This document shows positions 1-5,405 of a DNA stretch of 5,566 bases, in pieces. Each line of letters starts with the position of its first letter. The first letter of the stretch is position 1. Below the pieces are notes generated by a model that worked only from the letters and a program-made list of their open reading frames with translations, was not told the origin of the DNA and made no database searches. The position numbers and the translations under genes were made by a program. Source of the DNA: Planctomycetales bacterium (GTDB lineage: Bacteria; Planctomycetota; Planctomycetia; Pirellulales; Thermoguttaceae); NCBI GenBank assembly GCA_007127495.1, contig SKZG01000548.1, positions 1 to 5,566 on the forward strand, read 5' to 3'.

Positions 1-201
1 ACCATGGACGAGTACGTTCGCCCCATGCTCCAGAACGACGGCGGCGACGTGGAAATAGTCGATATTAAGGACCGCCTCGTCTACTGCCGCCTGACTGGGG
101 CATGCCAGGGTTGCGCCAAGGCCGGACAGACCCTGTCCATGATGGTCGAACAATCCCTCAAAGACACCGTCGACGAAAGCATCCGCGTCATCGCGGTTTG
201 A
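1..201 (+). CDS. nifU: NifU-type Fe-S scaffold, C-terminal (Nfu) domain, 5' end outside window
   Basis: This is the C-terminal Nfu domain of an Fe-S cluster scaffold, which binds a nascent cluster through a CxxC pair and passes it to target proteins in the cytoplasm. Counting from the Met at position 4, the motif NDGGDVEIVD lies at residues 11-20 and the cluster-binding pair is Cys34/Cys37 in GACQGC, followed by the usual C-terminal helix and a VIAV ending. The frame is open to the window edge. The first Met lies only a few residues before the conserved VRPMLQ, where family members have a longer helix, so the true start is probably upstream and this may be the tail of a full three-domain NifU. 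The stop is 3 nt before the NifS start, so the two are almost certainly cotranscribed. A free-standing Nfu protein is the alternative. The domain call is firm; the full architecture cannot be seen. Confidence 0.88.
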   Translation, partial: TMDEYVRPMLQNDGGDVEIVDIKDRLVYCRLTGACQGCAKAGQTLSMMVEQSLKDTVDESIRVIAV

Positions 202-204
202 TCC

Positions 205-1434
205 ATGTCACGCATCATCTACACCGACAACAACGCCACAACGGCCGTTGCCCCGGAAGTATTCCAGGCCATGGTGCCCTACTTGACGGATGCCTACTTC
301 AATCCAAGCTCCATGTATGAGCCGGCTCGCCGGGTTGCCGACGCCCTGGCCGCGGCCCGCATTGCCGTGGCTCGCGCTTTCGGCGGAGTGGAGCCGAAGC
401 AATTCCTCTTCACAAGCGGCGCCACGGAAAGCAATAATGCGGCGATTGTTGGTACGGTGCGAGCGAACCCGAACCGGCGCCATATCATCACCACACAGGT
501 GGAGCACCCGGCCGTTTTGGAGGTGTGTAGAGACCTGGAACGGCAGGGGTACGACGTCACGTGGTTGGGGGTCGATCCGCAGGGCAACCTCGACGTGGCC
601 GAGTTCATCCGTGCCCTGCGGCCCGACACCCTTCTCGTAACCGTCATGCATGCGAACAACGAGACGGGCGTGATTTTCCCGGTGGAAGAACTCGCACGCA
701 TTACTAAGGAAACCGATCCGGCCATTTATTTCCACACCGACGCCACGCAGTCGGTCGGCAAGATGCCCATCGACCTGACCGGAGAATACCGTTACATTGA
801 TTTGCTCTCGTTTTCCGGCCATAAGCTGCACGCGCCAAAGGGTGTGGGTGTGCTGTACATGCAGCGAGGAACCCGATGCCGGCCCTACCTGATTGGCGGA
901 CACCAGGAGGAGGGGCGACGAGCCGGCACCGAGAACGTGTCGCACATCATCGGTCTGGCCAAGGCGGTGGAACTGGCCATGGAGCATCTCGACGAGGAGA
1001 CTGTTCGGGTGCGCGCCATGCGCGACCGGCTGGAGTCGGAGTTGTCGGTTCGTATTCCCTGGATGCAGGTGAACGGAGCTGCCGCGCCTCGGCTGCCCAA
1101 TACCTCGAATCTTTCTTGTCATTTCATAGAAGGCGAGGGCATGTTGTTCCAACTGAGCGATCGGGGCATCTGTGCCTCCAGCGGCTCGGCATGTACCAGT
1201 GGTTCGTTGGAGCCTTCTCATGTTCTCATGGCGCTGCACGTGCCGTTCACCGCCGTCCACGGATCGGTTCGGTTCAGCCTCAGCCGCTATAACACGGAGG
1301 CGGACATCGACCACATCGTCGAGGTCTTTCCGGAAATCGTGGCCAATTTACGGCGTCTTTCGCCGTATTGGGACGACGCAGGCAACGAACCGCGGCCCGG
1401 CCCCTGGCTGGAAGAGGCTGCCCAACCGTCGTAG
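205..1434 (+). CDS. nifS: Cysteine desulfurase, NifS/IscS class I
   Basis: This PLP enzyme converts L-cysteine to L-alanine and holds the released sulfur as a persulfide for Fe-S cluster assembly. All key elements are visible in the 409 aa: the N-terminal DNNATT (8-13; the NifS form rather than IscS-type DYAATT), SGATESNN (71-78), His101 stacking on PLP, HANNETG with Asn152 (149-155), Asp179 in HTDATQ, the PLP Schiff-base Lys207 in SGHK, GGHQEEGRRAGTENV (231-245), catalytic Cys330 in SGSAC, and the substrate-binding Arg356. Length is normal for the family. The start has no recognisable Shine-Dalgarno sequence and lies 3 nt after the NifU stop, so translation is probably coupled. The neighbouring NifU tail supports a NifUS pair. 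No nitrogenase gene is visible, so a general housekeeping Fe-S role is as likely as a nitrogenase-specific one. Confidence 0.96.
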   Translation: MSRIIYTDNNATTAVAPEVFQAMVPYLTDAYFNPSSMYEPARRVADALAAARIAVARAFGGVEPKQFLFTSGATESNNAAIVGTVRANPNRRHIITTQVEHPAVLEVCRDLERQGYDVTWLGVDPQGNLDVAEFIRALRPDTLLVTVMHANNETGVIFPVEELARITKETDPAIYFHTDATQSVGKMPIDLTGEYRYIDLLSFSGHKLHAPKGVGVLYMQRGTRCRPYLIGGHQEEGRRAGTENVSHIIGLAKAVELAMEHLDEETVRVRAMRDRLESELSVRIPWMQVNGAAAPRLPNTSNLSCHFIEGEGMLFQLSDRGICASSGSACTSGSLEPSHVLMALHVPFTAVHGSVRFSLSRYNTEADIDHIVEVFPEIVANLRRLSPYWDDAGNEPRPGPWLEEAAQPS

Positions 1435-1550
1435 CCGTGGCGAGCGGCCCGCCGGTAGCCGTTCACCGCATCTGTTCTGCTGTTCGCGGTCCAACGGGCA
1501 CTTCACGCAGCCGGTGAACCTTCGTCGCCGCGAAAATGGGACGGTTCTCT

Positions 1551-1564
1551 TTGATCCATATCAA
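1551..1564 (+). promoter_or_regulatory. FNR-type (CRP/FNR family) binding site
   Basis: TTGATCCATATCAA matches the FNR/Anr consensus TTGAT-N4-ATCAA at all ten defined positions. It lies in the gap between nifS and the ferredoxin-like gene. Its centre, between 1557 and 1558, falls at -41.5 relative to the start predicted from the downstream GATAAT box, the standard class II activator position. The family member that binds here (FNR, Dnr/Nnr or an HcpR-like regulator) cannot be told from the site alone. Confidence 0.72.
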
Positions 1565-1586
1565 GGCCTACCGCCCTGCGCGGCCC

Positions 1587-1599
1587 GATAATGGTATGT
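1587..1599 (+). promoter_or_regulatory. -10 box and predicted transcription start for the ferredoxin-like gene
   Basis: GATAAT at 1587-1592 matches TATAAT at five of six positions. If it occupies -12 to -7, transcription starts near 1599 and gives a 5' leader of about 31 nt. The -35 position shows no TTGACA-like hexamer, as expected for a promoter that depends on an activator bound at -41.5. Inferred from sequence only. Confidence 0.6.
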
Positions 1600-1618
1600 G
1601 CCTGCTGAAAACCTCACC

Positions 1619-1623
1619 GGAGA
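1619..1623 (+). promoter_or_regulatory. Ribosome binding site of the ferredoxin-like gene
   Basis: GGAGA lies 6 nt before the ATG at 1630, a good Shine-Dalgarno position that fixes this start. An upstream ATG at 1591 runs into a stop after five codons. Confidence 0.7.
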
Positions 1624-1629
1624 CATATC

Positions 1630-2373
1630 ATGGCGAAGCGAAAAATTATTGAGATTGACGAAGCGAAATGCGACGGCTGCGGCCTGTGCGTGCCGGCGTG
1701 TGCCGAGGGAGCACTGCAAATCATCAGTGGGAAGGCAAGGATGGTGTCCGATGTCTACTGCGACGGGCTGGGCGCATGCCTGGGCGAATGCCCTCAGGGA
1801 GCGATCCGCATGATCGAACGTGAAGCGGCTGATTTCGACGAGGCCGCGGTACAGGGCCGCATCGACCCCGGCCGACAAGCCGCGGCGAGCCAGATGCCCC
1901 CTCCCGCATCAACCTGCCCCGGGATACGGCCGCAAAGCTTCTCGCTACCATTGGCGGGGCCGAACAACATTCCGACGGGCCCGCGTCCCACTGCCGCGCC
2001 GCTCGAGCCCGGTGCATCGTCTGCGCTCTGTCACTGGCCGATCCAACTTCGGCTGATCTCGCCGGGCGCGCCGTTCCTGCGCGGTGCGGCCCTGCTGCTG
2101 GTGGCCGATTGCGCGCCCGTGGCGATGCCCGACTTCCAACGTCTGCTTGACGGCCATGCCATAGCAGTCGCGTGCCCCAAGCTCGACAATGCCCAGGACC
2201 ACGTTGCCCGGCTGGCGGCGATTGTTGCCGAGGCGAACGTGAAATCCATCACGGTGGTTCACATGGAGGTGCCGTGTTGCACAGGATTGATGGCCATTGC
2301 TCAGGCCGCCGTGAAGGCGGCCGGCCGCGAAATACCGCTTGACGACATCACCGTCCCGATCCGCCTCAATTAG
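1630..2373 (+). CDS. 4Fe-4S ferredoxin-like protein with uncharacterised Cys-rich C-terminal domain
   Basis: This is a probable soluble electron carrier of 247 aa. Residues 1-63 form a bacterial-type two-cluster ferredoxin domain. The first motif is complete (Cys14, Cys17, Cys20, Cys24). The second is Cys44-x5-Cys50-x3-Cys54-Pro, with Leu47 where the second cysteine would be. A Pro/Ala-rich linker (about 78-130, with Cys96 in a CPG) leads to a C-terminal domain (about 134-245) with WPIQL (136-140), Cys161, CPKLD (182-186) and a Cys216-Cys217 pair in EVPCCTG. I recognise this whole layout from anaerobes, where it is usually annotated only as an Fe-S or ferredoxin family protein; the C-terminal domain has no function that I know. 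The gene has its own FNR-type promoter, which suggests induction at low oxygen or under nitrosative stress. No partner enzyme is adjacent, so its electron donor and acceptor are unknown. Confidence 0.88.
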   Translation: MAKRKIIEIDEAKCDGCGLCVPACAEGALQIISGKARMVSDVYCDGLGACLGECPQGAIRMIEREAADFDEAAVQGRIDPGRQAAASQMPPPASTCPGIRPQSFSLPLAGPNNIPTGPRPTAAPLEPGASSALCHWPIQLRLISPGAPFLRGAALLLVADCAPVAMPDFQRLLDGHAIAVACPKLDNAQDHVARLAAIVAEANVKSITVVHMEVPCCTGLMAIAQAAVKAAGREIPLDDITVPIRLN

Positions 2374-2419
2374 GGGGCTCTGACAAGAGCGGGGGCTGGC
2401 GGGAAGGAGCGGGCTGGGG

Positions 2420-2425
2420 TATACT
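2420..2425 (+). promoter_or_regulatory. Possible -10 box just before the hydroxyacid dehydrogenase start
   Basis: TATACT matches TATAAT at five of six positions. If used, transcription would start at about 2432, one base before the ATG, giving an almost leaderless mRNA. There is no convincing -35 hexamer 17 nt upstream. An AAGGAG at 2404-2409 resembles a ribosome site but is 23 nt from the ATG. The two readings exclude each other, so this stays tentative. Confidence 0.3.
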
Positions 2426-2432
2426 GCCGGGC

Positions 2433-3392
2433 ATGAAAATCACAATACTGGATGGCTACACGAGCAACCCGGGCGATTTGCACTGGGAAGCGCTTGAAGC
2501 GCTGGGCGAGTGCGCGATCTATGAGCGGACAACGCCCGATGAGGTGCTGCCTCGCGCACGAGGCGCCACGGTCCTACTCACCAATAAGACGGTGCTTCAG
2601 CGCGAACACATCGAAGCCCTGCCCGAACTTCGGTATATCGGCGTGCTTGCGACCGGATACAATGTTGTCGACGCGGCGGCCGCGCGCGAGCGGGGGATCG
2701 TCGTGACCAACGTGCCCGGTTATGGCACAGCGTCGGTGGCACAGATGACGTTCGCCCACCTGTTGAACCTCACACTCCGCGTAGCCGACCACGCCCAAAG
2801 CGTGCGCGACGGCCGATGGAGCCGCAGCCCCGACTTCTGCTACTGGGACTATCCCCTGGTGGAACTCGACGGTTTGTCCATGGGGATTGTGGGGTTTGGG
2901 CAGATTGGCCGCGCCGTGGCCCAGCGGGCGATCGCATTCGGCATGCGCGTGCTGGCGTACGACGGCGCCGCCCCCGCCGAGGTGCCCGAAGGCGTGTGGA
3001 TGACCACCGAACTGAGCCGCATCTTCCGCGATGCCGACGTGATCAGCCTCCACTGCCCGCTGACGCCCGAAACCGAGCGACTGGTCAATGCCGAGCGGCT
3101 TGCCTTAATGAAGCCAACGGCGTATCTGATCAATACGGCGCGGGGACCGCTGATCGACGAGCCGGCACTGGCCGAGGCGTTGGGTTCGGGAGGGCTGGCG
3201 GGCGCTGGGCTCGACGTGCTTTCGCAAGAGCCGCCCCCGCCCGATCATCCGCTGCTGGGCGCTCCGAACTGCTTTATCACACCGCACATTGCGTGGGCTA
3301 CCCATTCGGCGCGCCGCCGCCTGCTCGACGCCGCCGTCGAGAATGTCCGCGCATTCCTCGCCGGTCAGCCCAGGAACGTCGTGAACCCCTAA
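2433..3392 (+). CDS. D-2-hydroxyacid dehydrogenase (glycerate dehydrogenase/hydroxypyruvate reductase type)
   Basis: This is a cytoplasmic NAD(P)-dependent oxidoreductase of the D-isomer-specific 2-hydroxyacid dehydrogenase family, 319 aa and of normal length. The N-terminal part is the flavodoxin-like substrate domain, with the ATGYNVVD signature at 73-80. The Rossmann dinucleotide fold begins at GFGQIG (154-159), with Asp177 at the end of the second strand, which favours NADH over NADPH. The catalytic set is complete: Arg237 in TARGPL, Glu266 in SQEPP and His285 in TPHIAWAT. Overall similarity is closest to glycerate dehydrogenase/hydroxypyruvate reductase (HprA-like), which interconverts hydroxypyruvate and D-glycerate, but glyoxylate or other 2-oxoacids are possible substrates. 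It lies 59 nt after the ferredoxin-like gene and could be read through from it. The family is certain, the substrate is not. Confidence 0.93.
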   Translation: MKITILDGYTSNPGDLHWEALEALGECAIYERTTPDEVLPRARGATVLLTNKTVLQREHIEALPELRYIGVLATGYNVVDAAAARERGIVVTNVPGYGTASVAQMTFAHLLNLTLRVADHAQSVRDGRWSRSPDFCYWDYPLVELDGLSMGIVGFGQIGRAVAQRAIAFGMRVLAYDGAAPAEVPEGVWMTTELSRIFRDADVISLHCPLTPETERLVNAERLALMKPTAYLINTARGPLIDEPALAEALGSGGLAGAGLDVLSQEPPPPDHPLLGAPNCFITPHIAWATHSARRRLLDAAVENVRAFLAGQPRNVVNP

Positions 3393-3393
3393 T

Positions 3394-3412
3394 CGTTCGG
3401 CCGGACCGAGCG
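3394..3412. terminator. Hairpin between convergent genes, possible weak terminator
   Basis: CGTTCGG and CCGAGCG pair as a 7-bp stem (one G-U wobble when read on the plus strand) around a CCGGA loop, starting 2 nt after the dehydrogenase stop. It sits where two converging transcripts must end. Neither side has a T-run, so it is not a canonical intrinsic terminator. The rest of the 88-nt gap shows only a small GGTC-gcc-GACC hairpin (3463-3473). Confidence 0.3.
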
Positions 3413-3480
3413 GATCAATCAATCGCCTCGGGAGGAGTGGGGCCCGCACGGTCACGGAACGCGGTCGCCGACCCAACAAC

Positions 3481-4284
3481 TTACTGGGAATTGAGGCTCC
3501 GGTTGTACTCCGGCAACGGGTTGCCGTCGGCGTCGAGCTTGCCGGTGGCCCAGAGCACGCCGCGGGCGAGGGTGTCGAGGTACACCGGGTCGGCCACGGC
3601 GCGGTTATCGTGGCCAATGGTAGTGCCGAACACCGGCGCCTTGCCGTACTGGTGCGTCCAGTGCGTTGCGTGCCGCCGGTCGTGTGCTTCGCCGTAGCAG
3701 TCGGCCAGCACCTTGGTGCCTTCGCCCACACTCTCGATCGTGTAAAGCTCCACGGTGGCCGGGGTCCAGGTTTCGCCGAAATCGCGCATGATCGGATGCT
3801 CCGGCGCCAGGTTCTTGATTTCACGTTGCCGGTTCGACTCGTGGCGGCGCGAGGTAACGCCCATGAACTCGTGCCACTTCTCCGAGTCGCGCAGGCTGTG
3901 CAGCGTGTTGTGGATGACCACGGCGGGCACGCCCGACTTGTGATGCGCGTCGGCAATGCGGGCGGCCAGCGGATCGTGCTCGCGCAGCTTGGTCAGGCCG
4001 TGGTTGTGGATGACGATGTCGAACCCGTCGATCCAATTCTCGTCCTCGAACCGGGTGGGGGAGAAGTCGGCACGCTTGCCGGCCTCGTGGTCAACGGTCC
4101 ACTCGATGTGAATCCGTCCACTCAGTCCTTCGGTAATCAACTTCTCCTGCGTTTCGAAGTCGTGCCATCCGCCACCGGTAACCAGCAGGGCGCGAATGGG
4201 GGAGGCGGCATCTTCGGCAATCGCTGCTCCGGCGATTGACAGGACCAGGAACAAGGCGAAAAAACGTTTGGCAAGCATCAACAT
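3481..4284 (-). CDS. Secreted ThuA-like domain protein
   Basis: This is an exported protein of the ThuA (trehalose utilisation) class I glutamine amidotransferase-like fold, 267 aa from the chosen start. A Sec signal peptide is clear: Lys6-Arg7, a hydrophobic stretch (8-22) and probable cleavage after AIA (23). Family landmarks are VTGGGWHDF (35-43), DIVIHNHG (89-96), AVVIHNTLHSL (121-131), APEHPIM (160-166), YGKAPVFGTTIGHD (213-226) and GVLWATG (242-248). The frame is open for 28 more codons upstream, but an AAGGAG ribosome site precedes the ATG at 4284 by 6 nt. The predicted transcript starts at about 4367, after the longer start, and the signal peptide is N-terminal only with this choice. 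The family is frequent in gene sets for 3-keto sugar and disaccharide metabolism; the substrate of this one is unknown. It lies on the same strand as the TIM-barrel gene but has its own promoter. Confidence 0.88.
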   Translation of the reverse strand: MLMLAKRFFALFLVLSIAGAAIAEDAASPIRALLVTGGGWHDFETQEKLITEGLSGRIHIEWTVDHEAGKRADFSPTRFEDENWIDGFDIVIHNHGLTKLREHDPLAARIADAHHKSGVPAVVIHNTLHSLRDSEKWHEFMGVTSRRHESNRQREIKNLAPEHPIMRDFGETWTPATVELYTIESVGEGTKVLADCYGEAHDRRHATHWTHQYGKAPVFGTTIGHDNRAVADPVYLDTLARGVLWATGKLDADGNPLPEYNRSLNSQ

Positions 4285-4290
4285 GAGGGG

Positions 4291-4296
4291 CTCCTT
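4291..4296 (-). promoter_or_regulatory. Ribosome binding site that decides the thuA-like start
   Basis: Read on the minus strand, AAGGAG sits 6 nt before the ATG at 4284-4282. It is a strong Shine-Dalgarno match and rules out the longer in-frame start at 4368. Confidence 0.8.
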
Positions 4297-4344
4297 GTGA
4301 GGGGGGCAATGAAACGGGGATGCCGGAGCTACAGCACCGGCGCT

Positions 4345-4362
4345 GCTGAGGGCGCCCTCAGC
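4345..4362. repeat. 18-bp perfect palindrome in the thuA-like 5' leader, possible operator
   Basis: GCTGAGGGCGCCCTCAGC is its own reverse complement over 18 bp. Relative to the predicted minus-strand start at 4367 it covers about +6 to +23. That position suits a repressor operator. In RNA it could fold as a 7-bp stem with a GCGC loop near the 5' end. It is not followed by a T-run, so a terminator is unlikely. Confidence 0.55.
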
Positions 4363-4366
4363 GGTC

Positions 4367-4402
4367 AAACACTATCATAGGGCATCGCACCACCACAGTC
4401 AA
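4367..4402 (-). promoter_or_regulatory. Sigma70-type promoter for the thuA-like gene
   Basis: On the minus strand TTGACT (4402-4397) and TATGAT (4379-4374) each match the sigma70 hexamers at five of six positions and are separated by exactly 17 nt. The predicted start is near 4367, giving a leader of about 83 nt before the ATG at 4284. A GTCAAAC direct repeat (4364-4370 and 4398-4404, 34 nt apart) overlaps the -35 box and the start. The remainder of the 242-nt gap (about 4405-4526) shows no gene, and no strong terminator for the upstream TIM-barrel gene; only a short GCCG-acga-CGGC hairpin is present there. Confidence 0.6.
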
Positions 4403-4526
4403 ACGCGCCGAACCCGCCCCACACGGTCCCCTGCGGCTCGCCGGACGCATTGCGGAGATGCCTGCGGTGGGCTGGGGAATGCTCGAACGTTGGCCGACGA
4501 CGGCACGCGGCCCTCATTGGAATCAT

Positions 4527-5390
4527 TCAGGTTGCCTTGGCGGCGGACGCGAAGTTATCCAGTCCCTGGCGAATGTCATCCAGCGGATTGCGGGGATTCA
4601 GTTCGTACTCCAGGGAGATCGGCGCATCGAACTCCACCTCGCGCATCGCTTGGCATAAACCTTTCAGGTCGATCACGCCTTCCCCCAAAATGGTTTCAGG
4701 CGGGTTGTCGCGCGCGATGCGAGCATGGTCCTTCAAGTGCATCCCGTACAGCCGGTCGCCCATGCGGCGGACCATTTCCACGGGATCTTCGCCTGAACGC
4801 ATGCAGTGGCCGGTGTCGGGACAAAAGCCGATCCGCTTGTCCCATGGCGCCACCGCCTTGAGCGAATCCTCGATTCGGTCGTACCGGTGGCGCGGCCCAT
4901 GGTTGTGGATCCCGATCTTGATGTCGAACTCCTTGACAAGTTCGTCAAGGATCGGAAACGAGTCGGGCGAGGGGTGGGCCGATAGCAGCGGGATGCCGGC
5001 CAATTTAGCGAACTCGAAGACGCGGCGATTTTGCGACTCATCCCCGCCGAAATTATGCACGCCGTGCACGGGAAGGTGCATGTCGTGCGGTTCGAGCAGG
5101 GCCGCCACCTCGGCCATGCGCGATTCATCGTGGGTGACCGCGTAATGGCGGGGATAAAACTCGACCCAGTGCAGCCCAAGATCGGCGACGTGCTCGATGG
5201 TCTGCTCGAGGTTGAAGTGGCGTAGCGAATAGCTTTGCAGGCCCATTTTGAAGCCGCTGTATCGGTCGACGGAGGCAGCGCGTTCCGGCGACGCCTGGGC
5301 CATTCGTAGCGCACCGCCCACTCCCGAAAGTGACAGGAAAGCGGCCGCGCCGCTCCCTAAGAGCAGTTCGCGTCGTGTTACCGGGTACAT
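4527..5390 (-). CDS. Tat-exported sugar phosphate isomerase/epimerase-like TIM-barrel protein
   Basis: This 287-aa protein belongs to the xylose isomerase-like TIM-barrel (AP endonuclease family 2) group, which contains metal-dependent isomerases, epimerases and lyases or hydratases of sugars. The N-terminus is a Tat signal: Arg6-Arg7 in TRRELL, a hydrophobic stretch (9-28) and possible cleavage after AQA (31-33), so it is expected to be folded with its metal before export. Candidate metal and active-site residues are Glu77 (WVEFYP), His107/His110, IHNHG (161-165), PDTGH (191-195), HLKD (218-221), Glu237 (GEG) and Glu261 (LEYE). The start at 5390 has an AAAGG ribosome site 6 nt upstream and keeps the Tat signal intact. 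It follows a DUF1080 gene by 15 nt, so the two form an operon and probably act on the same carbohydrate. The exact reaction is not shown by sequence. Confidence 0.9.
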   Translation of the reverse strand: MYPVTRRELLLGSGAAAFLSLSGVGGALRMAQASPERAASVDRYSGFKMGLQSYSLRHFNLEQTIEHVADLGLHWVEFYPRHYAVTHDESRMAEVAALLEPHDMHLPVHGVHNFGGDESQNRRVFEFAKLAGIPLLSAHPSPDSFPILDELVKEFDIKIGIHNHGPRHRYDRIEDSLKAVAPWDKRIGFCPDTGHCMRSGEDPVEMVRRMGDRLYGMHLKDHARIARDNPPETILGEGVIDLKGLCQAMREVEFDAPISLEYELNPRNPLDDIRQGLDNFASAAKAT

Positions 5391-5396
5391 GGTTTA

Positions 5397-5401
5397 CCTT
5401 T
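5397..5401 (-). promoter_or_regulatory. Ribosome binding site of the TIM-barrel gene
   Basis: AAAGG on the minus strand lies 6 nt before the ATG at 5390, in the 15-nt gap after the DUF1080 stop. It supports this start over the internal Met at residue 30. Confidence 0.55.
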
Positions 5402-5405
5402 CTTT

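Noticed and set aside
208..1314. Long open frame on the minus strand across the cysteine desulfurase
   Set aside because: It is antisense to a gene with all its catalytic residues, shows no recognisable domain, and is expected in GC-rich coding DNA.
1461..1519. GTTCACCG (1461-1468) and CGGTGAAC (1512-1519) inverted repeat after nifS
   Set aside because: Only 8 bp with a 43-nt spacer and no T-run; too weak to call a terminator or operator.
2380..2385. CTGACA as a -35 box for the TATACT at 2420
   Set aside because: The spacer would be 34 nt, twice the workable distance.
2377..2390. GCTCT-gaca-AGAGC hairpin just after the ferredoxin-like stop
   Set aside because: The stem is only 5 bp and is followed by a G-run rather than T residues, so termination is not supported.
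2816..3697. 293-codon plus-strand frame across the dehydrogenase 3' end and the thuA-like 3' end
   Set aside because: It overlaps two well-supported genes in another frame, is Arg/Pro/Ala-rich and has no motif.
3105..3956. 283-codon minus-strand frame overlapping the thuA-like gene and the dehydrogenase
   Set aside because: It is out of frame with the ThuA motifs, has low-complexity Arg/Ser/Thr composition and lacks a ribosome site.
4285..4368. Longer N-terminus for the thuA-like protein from an ATG at 4368
   Set aside because: It would bury the signal peptide, ignores the AAGGAG site before 4284, and begins at or before the predicted transcript start.
4450..5145. Plus-strand frames opposite the TIM-barrel gene
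   Set aside because: They are antisense shadows of a gene with clear Tat and TIM-barrel motifs.
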